A stretch of 64,000 bases of DNA from Ignavibacteriaceae bacterium. Its GTDB lineage: Bacteria > Bacteroidota > Ignavibacteria > Ignavibacteriales > Ignavibacteriaceae. Position numbers and translations under genes: made by a program. The notes below the pieces were generated by a model. That model ran no database searches. It saw only the letters and a program-made list of their open reading frames with translations, and was not told the origin of the DNA. The DNA is taken from contig JABDPB010000117.1 in assembly GCA_013042995.1 (NCBI GenBank), forward strand, positions 1 through 64,000, given 5' to 3'. This document shows, one piece after another, positions 27,593 through 38,122 of this stretch; positions within the stretch are counted from its first letter, which is position 1, and every line of letters starts with the position of its first letter.

Positions 27593-29524
27593 ATGAAATA
27601 TTTTGAAAAATATTATTACTTAGTAACAACATTATTTGTGTTTATAGTTTACATGTTCACAATTGCACCTTCCGTTGTGCAAATAGATTCAGGTGAACTA
27701 GCTTCAGTGCAAGCCACACTTGGAATTGCACATCCAACGGGTTATCCACTTTTTACGATTATCGGTTATATTTTTTCCTTATTACCCCTGCCTGTTACAA
27801 AAATCTTCCAGCTTAACCTGCTTGCTTCAATTTACTGCAGTGCTACAGTTGGGATTTTTATTTATACAATAAAACTCTGTCTTGATAATCTTTCTCTTTT
27901 TGCGGGCAAGCGAACATCAAAAACCAGAAAATCTAAATCTAAAAAGAAAAAGAAACAAATAAGTGAAAAGGAAAACCCACAAAATAAATTATCAGAAATA
28001 ATTAAAATTATCTCTGCAGTTTTTGGGGGATTAGTGCTTGCATTCAGCAATACGTTTTGGTTTCAAAGTACATCCGTGGAAGTTTATTCTCTGCACCTAA
28101 TATTAATTACGTTAATAATGTTAACATTAGTTAAAGCTTACGTTCTTTCATTTAAAAATGATGAAATAAACACGTGGTTGCTTTTTGCTGTAGTACTTGC
28201 ACTTGGATTTACAAATCACATGACAACACTACTCATTCTACCAGGAACTGCTTACCTATATTTTTCACGCTATAAAATAAATCAAGTATCTCTTAAACGA
28301 GTTCTTGTAATGATTTTAATTTTCTTACCGATATTAATTCTTGTTTATTCTTATCTGCCAATCAGAGCATCTCAAAACCCGATAATTAATTGGGGAAACC
28401 CGATAGACATGGAAACAATTCTTCGGCACATTTCTGGAAAACAATACCAGGTATGGCTCTTTTCCTCAATGGAAGCAGCAAAAAAGCAGTTTGTATATTT
28501 CATCGAAGCCTTACCATTAGAATTCTATATATCGCTGGCTGCTTCTGTAATCGGTTTATTCTTTTCATATATCAAAGCAAAAAAACTTTTTCTTTTTTTG
28601 ATTATAATTTTTCTAACAACCGTACTTTATTCAATCAACTATGATATCCACGATATTGATGCATACTTCCTGCTTGCATTTGTAATGATTGCATTCTTTT
28701 CAGCTTTGGGTGCCGTAAAACTCTTAACACTGAAGGGATTTTCAAACCAAGTTATTATGGTAATTTTAGCATTCGTTTTAGCAATTCAGTTTTATTTTAA
28801 TGTTGGTAAAGCAAATCAAAGCAATGTTTATACTTTTGAAGATTACACAACAGAATTAATGAGCTCTGTTTCGAATAATGCAATAATTTTCAGCTACCAG
28901 TGGGACTTTTTCATTTCTGCTTCTTACTATTACCAGTTTGTTGAAGATTACAGAACCGATGTAAAAATTGTTGATAAAGAATTACTTCGGCGTTCTTGGT
29001 ACTACAATCAATTAAATAATTATGATCCTGATTTACTAAATGGGATTCAAAATGAGATTGACCAGTTTTTAGTTGCACTACAGCCTTTTGAACGCAGCGA
29101 AAATTTTGATCCAAATAAACTTGAAAATCTTTACAGAACAATTATGAGCAAGCTGATTACAACTAATATTGACAAAAGGGATTTTTACATTGCACCTGAA
29201 TTAGTTGAACAGGAAATGAAAAGAGGTGAGTTCGTTCTTCCCCAGGGTTATAGTTTAGTGCCTGATTTATTTCTATTTAAAGTTGTCAAAGGAAATGAGT
29301 ACGTACCTGCTGCTAATCCTGATTTTAAAATACGTTTTCCCGAAAAACGAAATCACTACATAGACAGCATTGAAAGATTTATCGGAACAATCCTTTCAAA
29401 CCGAGCAGCTTATGAAATTAGATTTGGAAAAACTGAAAGGGCTAAATTATACGTTCAAAAAATTATGTCCGATTTACCTGATTTCAGAATTCCCCCACAG
29501 CTTCAGCAAATCATTAAGAATTAA
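27593..29524 (+). CDS. DUF2723 polytopic membrane protein
   Basis: This 643-residue protein begins with the DUF2723 signature: SVVQIDSGELASVQ, then LGIAHPTGYPLFTIIGYIFS. It has about ten membrane helices to residue ~410, interrupted by a strongly basic cytoplasmic loop (about 103-125, many Lys). A soluble C-terminal domain of about 230 residues follows. The family is related to protein O-mannosyltransferase-like GT-C enzymes, and a lipid-linked sugar transfer role is possible but unproven. It stands between glnE and a convergent lipoprotein gene. Confidence 0.88.
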   Translation: MKYFEKYYYLVTTLFVFIVYMFTIAPSVVQIDSGELASVQATLGIAHPTGYPLFTIIGYIFSLLPLPVTKIFQLNLLASIYCSATVGIFIYTIKLCLDNLSLFAGKRTSKTRKSKSKKKKKQISEKENPQNKLSEIIKIISAVFGGLVLAFSNTFWFQSTSVEVYSLHLILITLIMLTLVKAYVLSFKNDEINTWLLFAVVLALGFTNHMTTLLILPGTAYLYFSRYKINQVSLKRVLVMILIFLPILILVYSYLPIRASQNPIINWGNPIDMETILRHISGKQYQVWLFSSMEAAKKQFVYFIEALPLEFYISLAASVIGLFFSYIKAKKLFLFLIIIFLTTVLYSINYDIHDIDAYFLLAFVMIAFFSALGAVKLLTLKGFSNQVIMVILAFVLAIQFYFNVGKANQSNVYTFEDYTTELMSSVSNNAIIFSYQWDFFISASYYYQFVEDYRTDVKIVDKELLRRSWYYNQLNNYDPDLLNGIQNEIDQFLVALQPFERSENFDPNKLENLYRTIMSKLITTNIDKRDFYIAPELVEQEMKRGEFVLPQGYSLVPDLFLFKVVKGNEYVPAANPDFKIRFPEKRNHYIDSIERFIGTILSNRAAYEIRFGKTERAKLYVQKIMSDLPDFRIPPQLQQIIKN

Positions 29525-29527
29525 TGT

Positions 29528-30619
29528 CTATTCTTTAACTTCATCAAGCAAATCTTCGATTCGCTCTTCCGATAACTCAGATTTTGTTTTGAAAGATTGC
29601 AGAGTTACATCCATCTGCTGAATTAAATTCCGTTTATAATATTTTGGGGCATATACCGAACCATCAAGCATATAAATTCTATTTGTTTCTTCATCGAAAA
29701 ACATATAATTAACAAAGGGGCCGCCCATTCCTTTTATGTTAAGCTCCCACAAGCCCTGAGTAAAGAGTGTATAGCGGTTGTTAAAATTTATTTCATTTAC
29801 AGTGAAGTAATCTTCCGCCACAATAACAAAGGAGGAATCATCACTGGTTCTATAAAATTCTTTAGTTACACGGTCTCTTATTACTCTAATTGAATCTTCA
29901 ACTAAATAATCCGGAGAAGCGTTCTCAATCCAGTGAACAAAAATCCATCTTTCCATATCACTACCGGGTGATCTTCTAAGCCAAACAAAATTATCTTCCT
30001 GCTCATCGAAAGCAACTTTGAAATCAGCCTGCACATAAATTGTCCATCCGTAATTTTTCAGGAATCTACCTTCAATGTCCATTTGCTCATAGGTTGGATT
30101 ATAGAGATTGTTGTAAAGCCTTTTATCTGAAATTTTTTGATACGCATAAAGCATATTATCAGCGTTCTGAAATATTTTAAATTCAAGCTCTTGCATTGTC
30201 GGAGCTGATAAAACTGAAACTAGCTGGTTCTTTGCCCAAAGATCGTATTTGTAGATTACAAAATCGTTTTCAGTTTCCAGTTTAGCTTCAATGGAAGAGT
30301 CTACAATTGCTTTAATATAATCGGAGGTTCTGCTACCTGAATTTAGAGGTGCCGCTATAATTAAATTCTTTTTGTTTTTATGTTTTTCAATTTTTGCAAC
30401 ACTGATTCTCTTTAAGTTAAAAAGTTTTTCCGGTTGAGGTGTATATATTTCTTTTTCAAACGCACTGGTAAGGGATTCTTTTAGCTCCTCGTATTCAACA
30501 GAATCTGCAACAACAAAAATATCATCTTCAAACCCGCGAGCAGGCTTGTTCGATGGATCACAACTCACCAAAAGAAGAGAAAAAACAACGGTAAGTTTTA
30601 TTAATAAAAATTTTTTCAT
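29528..30619 (-). CDS. DUF4837 family lipoprotein
   Basis: This 363-residue protein has a lipoprotein signal ending in LLVSC (about residue 20). The following domain shows DIFVVADSVEYEEL, the WTIYVQADFKVAF strand, FVWLRRSPGSDMERWIFVHW and RIYMLDGSVYAPKYYKRNLIQQ, which match DUF4837, a Bacteroidota envelope family of unknown function. It follows the kinase-like gene after 2 bases, so it is in the same operon as ftsH. Its 3' end is 3 bases from the convergent DUF2723 gene. Confidence 0.85.
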   Translation of the reverse strand: MKKFLLIKLTVVFSLLLVSCDPSNKPARGFEDDIFVVADSVEYEELKESLTSAFEKEIYTPQPEKLFNLKRISVAKIEKHKNKKNLIIAAPLNSGSRTSDYIKAIVDSSIEAKLETENDFVIYKYDLWAKNQLVSVLSAPTMQELEFKIFQNADNMLYAYQKISDKRLYNNLYNPTYEQMDIEGRFLKNYGWTIYVQADFKVAFDEQEDNFVWLRRSPGSDMERWIFVHWIENASPDYLVEDSIRVIRDRVTKEFYRTSDDSSFVIVAEDYFTVNEINFNNRYTLFTQGLWELNIKGMGGPFVNYMFFDEETNRIYMLDGSVYAPKYYKRNLIQQMDVTLQSFKTKSELSEERIEDLLDEVKE

Positions 30620-30621
30620 TT

Positions 30622-31290
30622 CTACCTCGGAACGTTTGGTAAGGTTAAATCAAGTTGCGGAAGAATTGCCAAATACAATCCCCACATTGTAAAACCAACG
30701 GCAATTGGTATTGAAAGATTGTCATCAATTAGCTTAAATGAAACATTTTCAACGATTGCTCCCACGAAAGCACCAATTACGCCAATTAAATATTCTTCCG
30801 GAAATTTTCCAATTTTAGGTGTAAATAAAATCACTATACATGCACTAATGAAAAAGGTTAAAGTTCCCTCAAAACTTTTCGAAAGGAACTTTCTTTTACC
30901 GAATTTTCTGCCAATTAAAGCAGCAAGAGAATCACTTATAATTAAAATAGAAAAAGCAGAAATAAAAATCGGTTTTGGAAATATCAGAACGCCGATCAAA
31001 GCTGAAATAAATACGTAAGTAGCTCCATTTAAATTTCTTTTTTGATGATCAACTTCGTGCTCTCTTAAAATAAATCCGAATATTTTATAAAAAATTTTTC
31101 CGACTTCCGGCGAAAGATAACGAGCCCAATCAATAATTAGCGCTAATCCAGCAAGCACAGCAAGAATAATAGCTGCTGTATTTGTGGGGATGAAATAATA
31201 AATTATTGGAATTGAAAGAGAAGCAAGATGAATTGATTTTCTTAGTAATTCATCTTTATAAAGAATAGTACCTCGATCAATTTGAGTCAT
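30622..31290 (-). CDS. SEC59/DGK1/VTE5-type polyprenol or diacylglycerol kinase
   Basis: This 222-residue integral membrane protein has about six to seven hydrophobic helices. The family core is visible as [37 protein letters not shown], and [18 protein letters not shown] followed by [11 protein letters not shown]. Related proteins phosphorylate dolichol, phytol or diacylglycerol using CTP. Some are annotated as phosphatidate cytidylyltransferase. The substrate is unknown here. It overlaps ftsH by 14 bases, so it is coupled to it. Confidence 0.85.
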   Translation of the reverse strand: MTQIDRGTILYKDELLRKSIHLASLSIPIIYYFIPTNTAAIILAVLAGLALIIDWARYLSPEVGKIFYKIFGFILREHEVDHQKRNLNGATYVFISALIGVLIFPKPIFISAFSILIISDSLAALIGRKFGKRKFLSKSFEGTLTFFISACIVILFTPKIGKFPEEYLIGVIGAFVGAIVENVSFKLIDDNLSIPIAVGFTMWGLYLAILPQLDLTLPNVPR

Positions 31291-33364
31291 TTTTTACAGA
31301 GGGATCTTTTGCTTTACGCTTATCGATAAGTTTTTTTACGTGCTCAGGTACTTTTTCCTTTTTGTTATCTTCATCTTTGGTTTCCTCTTTGTGCAAGGGT
31401 GGAAGCTCTTCACCTTTTATTATGCTGTTAATTTCATCTGCGTCTAATATTTCACGTTCGAGCAATTCTTGTGAGAGTTTATGTAGCAAATTAATATTAT
31501 CGTTTAATATTTTCTCTGCCCGTTCCATTCCTTTGTTTACAATTGAACGAACTTCGTCGTCAATTTCAACTGCTGTTTTTTCGCTATAATCCCTGTGCTT
31601 CTGAATTTCTCTGCCAAGGAAAATTTCTTCTTCTTTTGCACCATAACTCAAGGGGCCCATTTTCTCACTCATTCCCCACTCACAAACCATTTTACGTGCT
31701 ATATCAGTAGCTTTTTCAATATCGTTACCCGCGCCAGTTGTAAAATGATTGAATACTATTTTTTCTGCAGCTCTTCCTCCTAAAGCATATGTTATCACAG
31801 CTTCCAGATATTCCTTTGAGTAAGTATGTTTTTCATCAATAGGCAAATAACTTGTAACACCAAGTGCACGACCTCTAGGAATGATTGTAACTTTGTGCAC
31901 AGGATCAGCTTCAGGAATCATTCGCGCAACCAACACATGACCAATTTCATGATAAGAAGTTGTCTTTTTTTCTTCCTCGGTTATTATAAGACTCTTTCTT
32001 TCCATTCCCATCATCACTTTATCTTTTGCCTCTTCAAAATCAATCATTTCTACCGTTTTTTTATTCTTCCTTGCAGCAAGAAGTGCAGCTTCATTAACAA
32101 GATTTGCAAGGTCCGCGCCTGATAAGCCTGGTGTTCCTTTTGCAAGTACTTCAAGATCAACTTTTTCATCAAGTGGAATGCTGCGGGTATGAACTTTTAA
32201 AATGCCTTCTCTTCCTTTAACATCAGGTCTGTCAACAACAACCTGCCTGTCGAACCTGCCTGGTCGGAGCAATGCCGGATCAAGTACATCTGGACGGTTG
32301 GTTGCTGCAATTATTATTACACCACTGTTCTGTTCAAATCCATCCATTTCAACAAGTAGTTGATTTAAAGTCTGCTCACGTTCGTCGTGCCCACCTCCAA
32401 GTCCTGCACCACGATGCCTTCCAACGGCATCAATTTCATCAATAAATATTATACAGGGTGCATTTTTTTTTCCCTGATCAAAAAGATCTCTTACACGGCT
32501 TGCACCAACACCTACAAACATTTCAACGAAGTCAGCACCGCTTATTGAGAAAAAAGGAACACCCGCTTCACCTGCAACTGCACGTGCTAAAAGAGTTTTA
32601 CCTGTTCCCGGAGGTCCTAAAAGCAATACGCCCCGTGGAATTTTTCCGCCAAGTTTTTGAAATTTGGATGGCTCTTTCAGAAATTCAATTACTTCCTGCA
32701 ATTCTATTTTCGCCTCATCTGCACCTGCAACATCTCTGAAAGTAACTTTTTGACTGGATTGTGTAATTAGTTTAGCTTTGCTTTTCCCGAAAGAAAAAAT
32801 TCCTCTTGAACCGCCGCCCTGGCCCTGCATTCTTCGCATAATTATAATCCAGACAGCTATAATCAAAATCCAGGGAAGAAAGCCAATAAGAATGTTTAAC
32901 CACTCACTTGATTGTTTGTCGAACGAATAGCGTATTCCCCTTTCTTTCCAGATTGCTTCCTCATCTTTTATAATTGGTTCGGGAATGTAAACTGAAATAG
33001 CGCTTACTGGAGTAGAACTTCCATCAATTGTTATGGATGTTTCCGAAGTGAGATCTGCTTTAAAGTAATAATCATTTATATCGGATTTCGTAATTGTAGC
33101 TTCGGAAATTTTATCTGTTTCGTTCAGCAGTCGTTTATATTCGGCAAATGGAATTTCAATAAAATTTTCCTGACCAGCACGAAAGACCTGCATGACTATT
33201 ACCGCTGCAACAATTACAGCACCCCATCCAAAGACCATACGCAAAATCTTAGACCAATCGAAGTTATCGTCCGGTTTGTTTGGTCCACCACCTCTCGGAT
33301 TTTTAGGAGGCTGCTTTCCACCCATGTTATCTGCCATAAAAAATTTTTTAAAATCTATGTTCAT
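31277..33364 (-). CDS. ftsH: ATP-dependent zinc metalloprotease FtsH
   Basis: FtsH is the membrane-bound AAA+ protease that degrades damaged or regulatory membrane proteins. The 695 residues include two membrane helices (about 38-60 and 160-180), Walker [14 protein letters not shown], Walker [12 protein letters not shown], the second region of homology [19 protein letters not shown], and the zinc site HEIGH with a later Asp in [11 protein letters not shown]. The start at 33364 has GGAG 11 bases upstream, and an internal Met10 is an alternative. It lies 6 bases after hpt in the widely conserved tilS-hpt-ftsH order. Confidence 0.97.
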   Translation of the reverse strand: MNIDFKKFFMADNMGGKQPPKNPRGGGPNKPDDNFDWSKILRMVFGWGAVIVAAVIVMQVFRAGQENFIEIPFAEYKRLLNETDKISEATITKSDINDYYFKADLTSETSITIDGSSTPVSAISVYIPEPIIKDEEAIWKERGIRYSFDKQSSEWLNILIGFLPWILIIAVWIIIMRRMQGQGGGSRGIFSFGKSKAKLITQSSQKVTFRDVAGADEAKIELQEVIEFLKEPSKFQKLGGKIPRGVLLLGPPGTGKTLLARAVAGEAGVPFFSISGADFVEMFVGVGASRVRDLFDQGKKNAPCIIFIDEIDAVGRHRGAGLGGGHDEREQTLNQLLVEMDGFEQNSGVIIIAATNRPDVLDPALLRPGRFDRQVVVDRPDVKGREGILKVHTRSIPLDEKVDLEVLAKGTPGLSGADLANLVNEAALLAARKNKKTVEMIDFEEAKDKVMMGMERKSLIITEEEKKTTSYHEIGHVLVARMIPEADPVHKVTIIPRGRALGVTSYLPIDEKHTYSKEYLEAVITYALGGRAAEKIVFNHFTTGAGNDIEKATDIARKMVCEWGMSEKMGPLSYGAKEEEIFLGREIQKHRDYSEKTAVEIDDEVRSIVNKGMERAEKILNDNINLLHKLSQELLEREILDADEINSIIKGEELPPLHKEETKDEDNKKEKVPEHVKKLIDKRKAKDPSVKNDSN

Positions 33365-33370
33365 TAAAAA

Positions 33371-33934
33371 TTAGTCTCCGTTTTCATTTAAAACGTAAAT
33401 AGAACGCAAATTCCTGTATTTCTGTGCGTAATCTAATCCGTATCCAATAACGAATTTTGATGGAATATTGTAACCAATATAATCAATTTTTAAATCATAT
33501 TTAAGGCTATCTTGCTTAACTAGAAGCGATACAACCTTCATACTTTTAGGTTTATGCTTCTTAAACAGCTTTTCAATATACTTAACCGACAAACCTGTAT
33601 CTACGATATCTTCAACAATTATTATGTCTCTTCCGTTCACATCGCAGTTTAATTCTTTAAGCAATTTTACTCTGCCAGAAGAGATTTTTGCATCGCCGTA
33701 ACTGGATAATTTGAAAAAATCAATTTCACAATCAATACTTACGTATCTAATTAAATCGGACATAAAAAGAAATGAACCGTTAAGTACCCCTATGAAAACG
33801 GGAACAGTCCTTTTGTAATCTTCAGAGATTTGCTTTGCAAGCTCCTTTGTTCTTTTTTGAATCTGCTTTTCGCTGAAAAGAAGCTTAAATTTTTCATTGT
33901 TGATAATTACACTTTCGAAATCTTTAACACTCAT
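33371..33934 (-). CDS. hpt: Hypoxanthine phosphoribosyltransferase
   Basis: This purine-salvage enzyme makes IMP or GMP from hypoxanthine or guanine and PRPP. The 187 residues show GVLNGSFLFMSDLIRYV, the PRPP loop IIIVEDIVDTGLSVKYI, and the C-terminal FVIGYGLDYAQKYRNL. It overlaps tilS by 4 bases and precedes ftsH, as in many bacteria. Confidence 0.95.
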   Translation of the reverse strand: MSVKDFESVIINNEKFKLLFSEKQIQKRTKELAKQISEDYKRTVPVFIGVLNGSFLFMSDLIRYVSIDCEIDFFKLSSYGDAKISSGRVKLLKELNCDVNGRDIIIVEDIVDTGLSVKYIEKLFKKHKPKSMKVVSLLVKQDSLKYDLKIDYIGYNIPSKFVIGYGLDYAQKYRNLRSIYVLNENGD

Positions 33935-35298
33935 TTATAACTCAGTATAAACACTTTTTTTGTTTGTGAAGTAATTTTAAACCTTTCGTCAATTCTCAGT
34001 CCGACAACCCAGACAATTTTTCCGTCATTAGTAAGCACTAATTGTTTTTTCTTTTGTGAAGATGAAACTTTTTCATCAATTAGAAAATCGGAAATTTTTT
34101 TTGAGCCTTTCATTCCAAGTGGATAAAATCTATCACCATCTTTCCAACTTCGGAGTTGAAAAAACGATTTCGCTTTGTCTGCCGAAATATATTCAATATT
34201 TTTTTTGTGTGATGTTTTTACTGCATCAGTTTTTACTTGTTCAATTTGAAATATATATCCGTTAACATCAACTGAATCACCTGCTTTGATTTTCTTCTGA
34301 ATTATTTTTTGTTCTTGAAGATTAGAACTGCCAATAGAAATAAATTCTCTTTCCCGTGTTGCTATAATTTTATTTGATAAATTTATTTTTTTGCTTGATT
34401 GGCTCTCAGTCAGTTTAGTCAAATCGTTTATATTTTTGGCTGACAAATCAATTTTAAATTTTCTTTCAATGGCAGACTTAAAGAATTCATTCCAAAAACT
34501 TTTTTCCAATTTGTTAAGTTTTTTTAAGCTTATTCTCAATATCACTTTCGAAGAATTAATAGAATTCCTAATTGCAGATTCTACATGCTCTTCAATTGCT
34601 CCTCTTAGCTCTTTAATAATTTTTGATGAGCTTAATATTTTTTCTTCAACTTTTGGATTAAGTTTTTTCAGTTCCGGGATGATTTTATTCCGGATATAAT
34701 TTCTTTCGTAATCAATATTTAAATTACTTGCATCCAGTCTGTAATTGATTTTCTTTTTAATTAAATAATTCCTTATTTCATCCGAAGTTAAGCTTAACAT
34801 CGGTCTGATAATTTTATCTCTTTGAACCGGAATTCCAGAAAGTCCTTTTGATCCTGCACCTTTGATTAAATTTAACAAGACTGTTTCGGCGTTATCACTT
34901 GCATTATGCGCAGTAGCAATTTTATTGAATGATTTTTTACCTGCGATTTTATTCAATTCCTTATATCTTAAAATACGTCCGGCTTCTTCTACTGACAGCT
35001 TGTTTTTTTTTGCATAACCTTTAACAACTTTCACAACCGTAAAGAGTTCTACACTGTTTTCATCGCATAACTTTTTGCAGAATTTTTCATCTTTTTTTGC
35101 ATCTTCGCCTCTAATTTTATGATTCAAATGAAATGCACTGAAATGCACACCAAGTCTTCGCTTAAATTTTAACAGAAAATGAAGCAGAAAAACTGAATCG
35201 CCGCCGCCGCTTAGTGCAACGAGGATTTTATCATTTTTTTCAATTAAATGATTTTCATCAATAAGCTTTAATACTTTTTGTTCAATAGTTTTATACAT
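33931..35298 (-). CDS. tilS: tRNA(Ile)-lysidine synthase
   Basis: TilS converts C34 of tRNA-Ile2 (anticodon CAU) to lysidine so that it reads AUA. The PP-loop ATPase motif SGGGDS lies near residue 29, followed by FHLNHKIRGEDAKKDE. The C-terminal TilS domain ends with FQLRSWKDGDRFYPLGMKGSKK. The length of 455 is standard. It is the first gene of the minus-strand operon tilS-hpt-ftsH-kinase-DUF4837. Confidence 0.95.
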   Translation of the reverse strand: MYKTIEQKVLKLIDENHLIEKNDKILVALSGGGDSVFLLHFLLKFKRRLGVHFSAFHLNHKIRGEDAKKDEKFCKKLCDENSVELFTVVKVVKGYAKKNKLSVEEAGRILRYKELNKIAGKKSFNKIATAHNASDNAETVLLNLIKGAGSKGLSGIPVQRDKIIRPMLSLTSDEIRNYLIKKKINYRLDASNLNIDYERNYIRNKIIPELKKLNPKVEEKILSSSKIIKELRGAIEEHVESAIRNSINSSKVILRISLKKLNKLEKSFWNEFFKSAIERKFKIDLSAKNINDLTKLTESQSSKKINLSNKIIATREREFISIGSSNLQEQKIIQKKIKAGDSVDVNGYIFQIEQVKTDAVKTSHKKNIEYISADKAKSFFQLRSWKDGDRFYPLGMKGSKKISDFLIDEKVSSSQKKKQLVLTNDGKIVWVVGLRIDERFKITSQTKKVFILSYK

Positions 35299-35405
35299 AA
35301 CGAGCGCGGTTACATACTAGAAAATAATAACTGTTAAAATAAGAATTTACTTGTGCTAATCTATAGAATTATTTAGGCAAGATAAGAGGAAATTTATGAA
35401 TGGAT

Positions 35406-35882
35406 TTAAACTAACTCAAGTATTTCTAATTCCAGCAAGCCAGCAGGAACTTTGATCTTAACTTTTTCACCCACTTTGCTACCAAGCAATCCTTTACCGA
35501 CCGGAGAGGTAACTGAAATTTTCCCCTCTTGAAAATCCGCTTCTTCTGGAGAAACCATCATATAATCAAACGTTTTCTTATTCTTTAAGTTTCTAACTTT
35601 TACTTTTGAAAGAATGTGTACTTCATCCTTACTAAACTTTGAAGCATCAATAATTTGAGCTCGCGATAAAATATCTTCAAGTTTACTAATCTTTAATTCA
35701 AATAAACCCTGCTCTTCTTTGGCAGCATCGTATTCTGCATTTTCAGAAAGGTCACCGTGTGCGCGAGCTTCCGCAATTTTTTCTGCTATTTCCTTTCTTC
35801 CATTTATTTTTAGCTCTTTTAACTCTTTTTCAATTTCAACAAGTCGTTCTCTAGTAAGATATACAAAATTTCCTTCTGGCAT
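35406..35882 (-). CDS. greA: Transcription elongation factor GreA
   Basis: GreA rescues backtracked RNA polymerase by stimulating transcript cleavage. The N-terminal coiled coil with EARAHGDLSENAEYDAAKEE (tip acidic residues) and the C-terminal FKBP-like domain with TSPVGKGLLGSKVGE are clear. I chose ATG 35882 (158 residues): it has AGGAAAAAGGG just upstream, and the earlier in-frame ATG (35915) lies inside the terminator hairpin of the upstream gene. Confidence 0.94.
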   Translation of the reverse strand: MPEGNFVYLTRERLVEIEKELKELKINGRKEIAEKIAEARAHGDLSENAEYDAAKEEQGLFELKISKLEDILSRAQIIDASKFSKDEVHILSKVKVRNLKNKKTFDYMMVSPEEADFQEGKISVTSPVGKGLLGSKVGEKVKIKVPAGLLELEILELV

Positions 35883-35910
35883 CCCTTTTTCCTGATTAAT
35901 AAAAAAAATT

Positions 35911-35932
35911 GCCACTGCATTTCAGCAGTGGC
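35911..35932 (-). terminator. Terminator of the M1 peptidase gene
   Basis: GCCACTGC, a six-base loop and GCAGTGGC form a perfect 8-bp stem. On the minus strand it is followed by AATTTTTTTTATT, making a strong intrinsic terminator between the peptidase gene and greA. Confidence 0.9.
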
Positions 35933-35974
35933 ATCGCAAAAATAAATATTCAATCGTATGTTGTCAAGACGAAA

Positions 35975-37933
35975 TTACTTCATAAGAAGCATCTTTTTGG
36001 TTTCTGAGAAGGAACCTGCTTCTAATTTGTAAAAATATACACCGCTGTTTAATGTAGCAGCATCGAATTCAACTTCATAACTCCCAGCATCTAACTCCTT
36101 ATTTACAATAGTAGTCATTTCTTTACCAAGAATGTTAAATATTTTTAATGTAACAAAGCTTTTTGTACTAATTGAATACTTAATTGTGGTACTTGGATTG
36201 AATGGATTCGGATAGTTTTGTTCTAATTTGAACTCTGACGGAGTTGATAATATTTCCGAATTTGTGACTAGTAGAAGATCATCTAGTATCCAATTTCCGT
36301 AATCAAAATTAATTGATGCTGGATCACCATTAATGTTAAACTGAAAATTTTGATTTTGTGCATTGTTAAATACTGTTACAACCGTATCACCCAACGAAGT
36401 ATTAAATCTTATCCTTATAGGCATCGTAAAGTAGGAAGGATTAACATTTACATTTTGTACAATATTTAAGTCAATTTGATAAGTATTTCCGCTAACTAAA
36501 TTTTTCGACCAATTAACTGTATACTTCGGATAATTTTCACCGTAAATCCATTCCTGAAAAAAGTAATCAAGGCTTTGTCCGTAAACACTTTCTGCAATAG
36601 CTTGAAAGTCTTCAGTAACAGCCACACCGTACTTAACAGTTGGATCATCAGAATAAGCTCTTAAAATATTAAAGAAGGTAGAGTCACCAACAACTCCTCT
36701 TAGCATATGTAAAACACAAGCACCTTTTGCATAGGAACGTGCACCATTAAATATTTCCCAAACGCTGGAAATATCTTGTACCCAGATAGTACCGTTGGCA
36801 GTTTTGGCATAACCCATTTCATTAGCAATTTGTGTATTATATTCTCCTTGTCCATCTCTAGCTTCTAAATAAACAGCTTCCGAGTAAGTTGCAAAACCTT
36901 CGTTCAACCAGATGTGGTGCCAGTCCTTGCAGGTAATCATATCACCATACCATTGATGAGCAAGCTCATGAGATACTACTCCAGTCCCCCAAAAACCCAT
37001 TGACGAGCAGGTTTGATGTTCCATAGCTCCGCCCCATTCCATTTCTGCATGCCCGTATTTTTCATTTATAAAAGGATAGGGTCCGTAAAACTCGCTGAAT
37101 ACTTCCAGCATATCATCTGTTTCATCTAAATAAGTTTTTACAGAATTAAAAGATTCGGGATAAACAAAATGATTTATTACCATCGAATCATTTTGTCCAT
37201 AATGGAAATATGTATCATACTGCTGATAGTTGGTTATTGCAAGTGATATTAAATAGTGTGCAATTGTGTAATGATTTTTCCAGTAGTAAGTGTGGGTGCC
37301 ATTGCCATTATTTGTAATATTCTCCAGTGTTCCATTTGAGACAGGAATTAAATTATCGGCAACTGTAATCCAAACATCAGATGAATCTACTTTATCAGCC
37401 GGAGTATCTTTGCAGGGAAACCAATCCGGAGCACCGTAAGGTTCACTTAATGTCCATATGATTGGAGTACCTCCGTGATAACCAAATTCAAAGCTTCCAA
37501 ATCCACTTGAGCCTGGTGTGCCCTGATAAAATACTTTTACGGAAAAAGTTTCATTCTGTGAGTAAGTTCTATCAAGATTAATATTAATTTTATTAGACGT
37601 GTGAGTGAAATTTGCTGTTGCATTTCCATTTAAATAAACAGAATCAATTGAAAGTGCATTTTGCAGATCTAAAAAACAATTATCAATTGATGTGGTATCA
37701 ACTTTTATATCGATCGTAACAGCTCCAAAAATATAATTTGGATTTGCAGTTACAGTTAGTTCCAATCCATAGTAGCTAACATCGATTTTTGTATCCCCCG
37801 GATATTGGATTTTAGAGAGCTGAATTGTTTTTTCGTGTCTTTCACGTTCAGCTTTTATCCAGGGTTTGTAGTCATCCTGTGCAAAGATGAAAGACGCAGC
37901 AAGCAATAGAACCATAGCTATTTTAAAGTGCAT
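35975..37933 (-). CDS. Secreted M1-family metallopeptidase with T9SS sorting domain
   Basis: This is a surface or secreted aminopeptidase-N-like enzyme. From ATG 37933 (652 residues) it has a signal peptide ending near FIFAQ, the zinc site HELAHQWYGD with the third ligand in WLNEGFATYSEA (about residues 325-350), and the GAMEH-like WGGAMEHQT substrate motif. The last ~85 residues are a type A T9SS C-terminal domain starting at KLEQNYPNPFNPSTTIKY. The chosen start is preceded by GGGAGAAAAA. The earlier in-frame ATG (37945) lies within that ribosome-binding site. It is expected to be cell-surface attached or released. Confidence 0.93.
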   Translation of the reverse strand: MHFKIAMVLLLAASFIFAQDDYKPWIKAERERHEKTIQLSKIQYPGDTKIDVSYYGLELTVTANPNYIFGAVTIDIKVDTTSIDNCFLDLQNALSIDSVYLNGNATANFTHTSNKININLDRTYSQNETFSVKVFYQGTPGSSGFGSFEFGYHGGTPIIWTLSEPYGAPDWFPCKDTPADKVDSSDVWITVADNLIPVSNGTLENITNNGNGTHTYYWKNHYTIAHYLISLAITNYQQYDTYFHYGQNDSMVINHFVYPESFNSVKTYLDETDDMLEVFSEFYGPYPFINEKYGHAEMEWGGAMEHQTCSSMGFWGTGVVSHELAHQWYGDMITCKDWHHIWLNEGFATYSEAVYLEARDGQGEYNTQIANEMGYAKTANGTIWVQDISSVWEIFNGARSYAKGACVLHMLRGVVGDSTFFNILRAYSDDPTVKYGVAVTEDFQAIAESVYGQSLDYFFQEWIYGENYPKYTVNWSKNLVSGNTYQIDLNIVQNVNVNPSYFTMPIRIRFNTSLGDTVVTVFNNAQNQNFQFNINGDPASINFDYGNWILDDLLLVTNSEILSTPSEFKLEQNYPNPFNPSTTIKYSISTKSFVTLKIFNILGKEMTTIVNKELDAGSYEVEFDAATLNSGVYFYKLEAGSFSETKKMLLMK

Positions 37934-38122
37934 TTTTTCTCCCATTTTGTATAATTTTATCAGTAAAAATAGTGCTTTCTTCAGTAAAATATATGGCGAA
38001 ATTCATACCATTTTTCTTATTCCCTAAAATTAAGTTAATTTGCTAATTGACAAATAAGCATATGCTGACTATTTTCCGCGAGTTTAATTAATCAATAATT
38101 AGAATAACTCATCGGAGAATCC

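Noticed and set aside
35883..35915. Longer GreA start at 35915
   Set aside because: It lies within the terminator hairpin of the peptidase gene, and the ATG at 35882 has a proper ribosome-binding site.
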